From the NCBI GenBank assembly GCA_964579735.1, contig CAZOHH010000003.1:1-64000 (forward strand): DNA of 64,000 bases, given 5' to 3'. A program made the translations under genes and the position numbers. This document shows, piece after piece, positions 60,518 through 64,000 of this stretch (position 1 is the stretch's first letter; every line of letters begins with the position of its first letter). The notes under the pieces were generated by a model. The model saw nothing but the letters and a program-made list of their open reading frames with translations. It was not told the DNA's origin and made no database searches. The DNA is from CAILLO01 sp964579735 (GTDB taxonomy: Bacteria > Bacillota > Clostridia > Saccharofermentanales > UBA5734).

Positions 60518-63343
60518 ATGGGACTCTTCTCTAAAATCTTCGGAACCCACAGCGACCGCGAAATCAAGCGCATCCTGCCTCTCGTCGATAGCGTCGAGGC
60601 GCTTTCCGACAGATGTTCCGCGATGTCGGAGGACGAACTCAAGTCGATGACGCAAATCTTCCGAAATCGGGTCCAGGCAGGCGAAACCCTCGACGATCTT
60701 CTTCCAGAGGCTTTCGCGGTCGTAAGGGAAGCCTCCTGGCGCGTCCTCGGCATGCGCCACTATCGCGTCCAGATCATCGGCGGAATCGTACTCCATCAGG
60801 GCAGGATCTCCGAGATGAAGACCGGCGAGGGCAAGACCCTCGTCGCGACGCTTCCGGTCTATCTCAATGCGCTGGCCGGCAAAGGGGTCCACGTCGTCAC
60901 CGTCAACGATTATCTGGCCCGTCGCGACAGCGAGTGGATGGGCAAGATCTATCGCTACCTCGGACTCGACGTAGGGCTCATCGTTCACGGAATCGACAAC
61001 GCCGAACGGCGAAGAGCCTATGCCAGCGATGTCACCTATGGGACGAACAATGAGTTCGGTTTCGACTACCTCCGCGACAACATGGTCATACGCAGCGAGG
61101 AACGGGTTCAGCGCGATCTCAATTTCGCTATCGTGGATGAGGTCGACAGCATCCTGATCGACGAAGCGAGGACCCCTCTCATCATCTCCGGCATGGGAGA
61201 GAAGTCGACCGATCTGTACGAAAAAACCGATGTCTTCGTACGTCGACTGAAAGTCCGAATCGTCACGGAGCTCGACGACAAGCAGGACTATGAGGATACC
61301 GAGTCCGAAGCCGACTACATCATCGATGAGAAGGCGAATACCGCCGTTCTGACCGCGGAAGGCGTCACAAAGGCGGAACGCCACTTCGGCGTGACGAATC
61401 TCTCCGATGCGGAGAACTACACCCTGCAGCATCATCTGAGCAATGCACTCAGAGCGCACGGTCTCATGAAACTCGACCACCAGTATGTCGTGAAGGACGG
61501 TGAGATCATCATCGTGGATGACTTCACCGGCAGACTGATGTTCGGCAGACGCTACAGCGATGGCCTCCATCAGGCCATAGAGGCCAAGGAGGGCGTCAAG
61601 GTCGAGCGGGAGAGCAAGACCCTGGCGACCATCACCTTCCAGAACTATTTCCGCATGTATGGCAAACTGTCCGGCATGACGGGCACGGCACTCACCGAAG
61701 AAGAGGAGTTCCGCGCGATCTACAAGCTCGACGTCATCACGATTCCTACACACAAGGACATGATCCGAAGTGACGAGCCCGATGCGGTCTTCAAGACGCT
61801 CCGCGGCAAATACATGGCCCTGCTCGAGGAAGTGAAGGAAGTCCACGCCAAGGGACAACCGATCCTGATCGGCACGGTCTCCGTCGAACGTTCTGAGTTC
61901 ATCTCGACCTTGCTGAAACGGGACGGGATTCCCCACAATGTCTTGAATGCGAAGCAGCATGAACGCGAAGCCGAAATCGTCGCCCAGGCAGGCCGGTTCG
62001 GCCAGGTCACGCTGGCGACGAACATGGCCGGACGTGGTACTGACATCCTGTTAGGCGGAAATCCTGAATTCCTCTCCAAGCAGGAGATGCGAAAGCAAGG
62101 GGTCGATGAAGCCCTGATCGATGCGTCGACCACGCATAACGAGACACTGGATCCATTGGTTCTTGAAGCCAGAACCCGCTATGCGGAGCTCTTTGCGCGA
62201 TATCGCATCCAGACCGATACCGAGCATGTCAAGGTCGTCGAAGCGGGCGGTCTCTACATCATGGGAACGGAAAGGCATGAATCCAGACGTATCGACAATC
62301 AGCTTCGTGGCCGGTCAGGACGTCAAGGCGACCCGGGGCGGAGCCGTTTCTTCATGTCCCTTGAAGACGATCTGATGCGGCTGTTCGGTGGAGACCGGAT
62401 GCTTTCGATGTTCAACGTCCTCGGTGTCGAGGAGGACATGCCGATCGAGCACCCCATGTTATCCAACGCCATCGAGACGGCCCAGAAGCGCGTCGAAGGT
62501 AGGAATTTCAATATCCGCAAGCACGTACTCGAATACGACGACGTGATGAACAAGCAGCGTGAAGTGATCTATGGTCAGAGGCTGAAGGTGCTTGAAGGGC
62601 AGGATCTGAGGGATACGTATCTTCGCATGGTGGGCTCCGTGGCACACAAGGTAGCCGGTGCCTTCTGCAGCGATGTGGATATCCCCGAACGATGGGATTG
62701 GGAGGCATTCGAAGCACGCATCAACGACGTCTTCGGAGACATCCCCGCCATCGAGCGCTGTCAGGTGGAGTTGAACGTGCTCGACGCCAAGACCGCAACC
62801 GAAATCGTCGTCGATGCGGCACTGGAACGATACGCCCAGCGTGACGAGCAGATCGGCGGTCCCGAAATCATGCGAGAGGCGGAGCGGGTCGTGTTGCTGA
62901 GGACCGTCGACGAAAAGTGGATGGACCATATCGACGCGATGGACGAACTCCGATCCGGCATCGGCATGCGCGGCTATGCGCAGTTGAACCCCGTGATCGA
63001 GTATCGACGGGAGGGGTTCGAGATGTTCGAGGCCATGAACCTCGCCATCCAGGAGGACTCCGTCCGAATCATGATGAAGGGCCGCTTCACGACGGAACAG
63101 CCTCTCCGCAGGCAGGCCGTCGCACACGACCTCAAGGAGTCCCATGGCGGTACCGGTTACGTAGAAGGAGAACCCGCGCCGACGGCAGCGACTCCTCAAG
63201 GTCGTTCGACCGCTGCATCCGGTGGAAAAACGACATCCACTCCGGTCAAGGCAGCTCCCAAGGCAGGACGAAACGATCCCTGTCCCTGTGGAAGCGGCAA
63301 GAAGTACAAGAACTGCCACGGAGCGAATTCCAGCGACCTTTAG
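60518..63343 (+). CDS. secA: Preprotein translocase ATPase SecA
   Basis: Motor of the Sec export pathway. The 941 residues have NBD1 with MKTGEGKTL (about 100-108) and the DEAD-box DEVDSILIDEARTPLIISG (about 207-225), the preprotein crosslinking domain, NBD2 with TNMAGRGTDILLGGNPEF (about 505-522), the helical scaffold, and a C-terminal zinc SEC-C motif (GRNDPCPCGSGKKYKNCHG). The length is near that of Gram-negative SecA and longer than B. subtilis SecA (about 840), because of inserts and a P/T-rich linker. prfB, the usual neighbour, is not here; a PNP gene follows. Confidence 0.97.
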   Translation: MGLFSKIFGTHSDREIKRILPLVDSVEALSDRCSAMSEDELKSMTQIFRNRVQAGETLDDLLPEAFAVVREASWRVLGMRHYRVQIIGGIVLHQGRISEMKTGEGKTLVATLPVYLNALAGKGVHVVTVNDYLARRDSEWMGKIYRYLGLDVGLIVHGIDNAERRRAYASDVTYGTNNEFGFDYLRDNMVIRSEERVQRDLNFAIVDEVDSILIDEARTPLIISGMGEKSTDLYEKTDVFVRRLKVRIVTELDDKQDYEDTESEADYIIDEKANTAVLTAEGVTKAERHFGVTNLSDAENYTLQHHLSNALRAHGLMKLDHQYVVKDGEIIIVDDFTGRLMFGRRYSDGLHQAIEAKEGVKVERESKTLATITFQNYFRMYGKLSGMTGTALTEEEEFRAIYKLDVITIPTHKDMIRSDEPDAVFKTLRGKYMALLEEVKEVHAKGQPILIGTVSVERSEFISTLLKRDGIPHNVLNAKQHEREAEIVAQAGRFGQVTLATNMAGRGTDILLGGNPEFLSKQEMRKQGVDEALIDASTTHNETLDPLVLEARTRYAELFARYRIQTDTEHVKVVEAGGLYIMGTERHESRRIDNQLRGRSGRQGDPGRSRFFMSLEDDLMRLFGGDRMLSMFNVLGVEEDMPIEHPMLSNAIETAQKRVEGRNFNIRKHVLEYDDVMNKQREVIYGQRLKVLEGQDLRDTYLRMVGSVAHKVAGAFCSDVDIPERWDWEAFEARINDVFGDIPAIERCQVELNVLDAKTATEIVVDAALERYAQRDEQIGGPEIMREAERVVLLRTVDEKWMDHIDAMDELRSGIGMRGYAQLNPVIEYRREGFEMFEAMNLAIQEDSVRIMMKGRFTTEQPLRRQAVAHDLKESHGGTGYVEGEPAPTAATPQGRSTAASGGKTTSTPVKAAPKAGRNDPCPCGSGKKYKNCHGANSSDL

Positions 63344-63358
63344 CAGGAGGGAATGCAC

Positions 63359-64000
63359 ATGGATTTCGACGTCGACGCATACCGGGAACGGATCGGAAAA
63401 GCTTCCTCCACCATCCTCGGCGCGATTTCCAGGATACCCGACATCGCGATCGTTCTTGGATCGGGACTCGGTCCTCTCGCCGATTCCGTCGAGGATCCCA
63501 CCTACCTGCCCTATGAGGAGATTCCCGGATTCCCTCGCGTGACCGTCGTCGGCCATCAGGGTCGGCTCGTCTTCGGTACCCTCAGGGGACGCGACGTCGT
63601 GGTGATGCAAGGCAGGTTCCACCACTACGAAGGACACGATATCCATGATGTCGTGTTCCCCATTCGGGTTTTCCAGACACTCGGCATCCGCACGCTGATC
63701 CTGACGAATGCCGCCGGTGGTCTTGGGGCCACGATGCGCCCTGGATCCCTGATGCTGATCGAGGACCATATCGGGATGTTCGGAGAGTCCCCGCTTCGAG
63801 GCGCCAACCTCGACGAATTCGGACCCAGATTCTGCGACATGAGCAGAGTATATGATGAGGAACTCATCGAAACGGCCGCGAACTGCGGCAAGGAGCTGGG
63901 CCTGGACCTTCACCGTGGCGTCTATTGCTTCTGCAGGGGACCGCAGTTCGAAACGCCTGCCGAAATCCGGATGCTCCGCTCTCTGGGCGTATCTGCGGTT
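63359..64000 (+). CDS. Purine nucleoside phosphorylase (partial, runs off the window end)
   Basis: Trimeric-type PNP that cleaves purine nucleosides with phosphate to the free base and ribose-1-phosphate. The first 214 residues are present. Visible motifs are VLGSGLGPLAD (about 32-42), GRFHHYEGHD (about 87-96), TNAAGGLG (about 119-126), and the base-site region GPQFETPAEIR (about 197-207). AGGAGGG lies seven bases before the ATG at 63359; an ATG two codons earlier is too close to it. The family also includes methylthioadenosine phosphorylase (MtnP), and discrimination depends on residues in the missing part. MtnA at 21 kb makes this distinction interesting. Confidence 0.9.
   Translation, partial: MDFDVDAYRERIGKASSTILGAISRIPDIAIVLGSGLGPLADSVEDPTYLPYEEIPGFPRVTVVGHQGRLVFGTLRGRDVVVMQGRFHHYEGHDIHDVVFPIRVFQTLGIRTLILTNAAGGLGATMRPGSLMLIEDHIGMFGESPLRGANLDEFGPRFCDMSRVYDEELIETAANCGKELGLDLHRGVYCFCRGPQFETPAEIRMLRSLGVSAV

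Overview
The window is one G+C-rich bacterial chromosomal stretch, apparently a draft scaffold because a run of 100 N sits at 20659-20758. The gene complement is that of a Gram-positive Bacillota, most likely an anaerobic Clostridia-like lineage. The pointers are a phenylalanine T-box leader before pheST, a LexA box of the GAAC-N4-GTTC type, ClpE, RqcH, two LytR-CpsA-Psr enzymes, a class B sortase, DUF975 membrane proteins, YerC, a YdjI/YdjG-like pair, an NfnAB-type flavoprotein pair and the long clostridial-style PRPP synthetase. Strong Shine-Dalgarno sites and -35/-10 promoters are easy to read. I see no phage, insertion sequence, integrase or CRISPR array. Almost all the window is coding.

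Layout. 1-5.8 kb: trkH, divergent from an acn-gntR-gltA operon whose promoter carries a perfect GntR-type palindrome. 5.8-11.4 kb: tRNA-Glu, then an SOS-box promoter driving uvrA and clpE. 11.4-18.4 kb: argJ, convergent with clpE, then two DUF975 paralogues leading into a chain of overlapping genes (FAD oxidoreductase, SRAP, asparaginase, CBM9-like protein). 18.4-20.6 kb: SPFH protein and zinc-ribbon membrane protein. 20.7-22.8 kb: scaffold gap, tRNA-Lys, then mtnA and a class II aldolase. 22.8-28 kb: sortase, DUF362 ferredoxin-like protein, ruvCAB, queH. 28-35.8 kb: rqcH, small membrane protein, PRPP synthetase, engB, comEC, holA. 35.8-40.5 kb: icd, SEC-C protein, asnS, maf, radC. 40.5-47.5 kb: mreCD and penicillin-binding protein 2, a degenerate methylglyoxal-synthase-fold protein, nfnAB, dtd. 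47.5-54.7 kb: T-box, pheST, polar amino-acid ABC transporter, EamA exporter. 54.8-57.6 kb: three TadE/DUF5702-like genes. 57.6-64 kb: two LCP genes, yerC, secA and a purine nucleoside phosphorylase that runs off the end.

How it fits together. acn, gltA and icd form the oxidative branch of the TCA cycle that makes 2-oxoglutarate for glutamate. mtnA with the adjacent class II aldolase resembles the short salvage route for methylthioribose or 5-deoxyribose phosphates, and the phosphorylase at the right edge could in principle feed it. mreCD, PBP2, sortase and the LCP enzymes build and decorate the cell wall; the sortase and one LCP enzyme carry long Pro/Thr-rich C-terminal tails. uvrA, ruvCAB, SRAP, radC, comEC and holA concern DNA. 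I did not find one clearly unprecedented multi-gene system. The best leads are the methylglyoxal-synthase homologue without its usual active-site residues, the SOS-controlled uvrA-clpE pair, the pilin-like cluster without a motor, and the two operators with no proven regulator.
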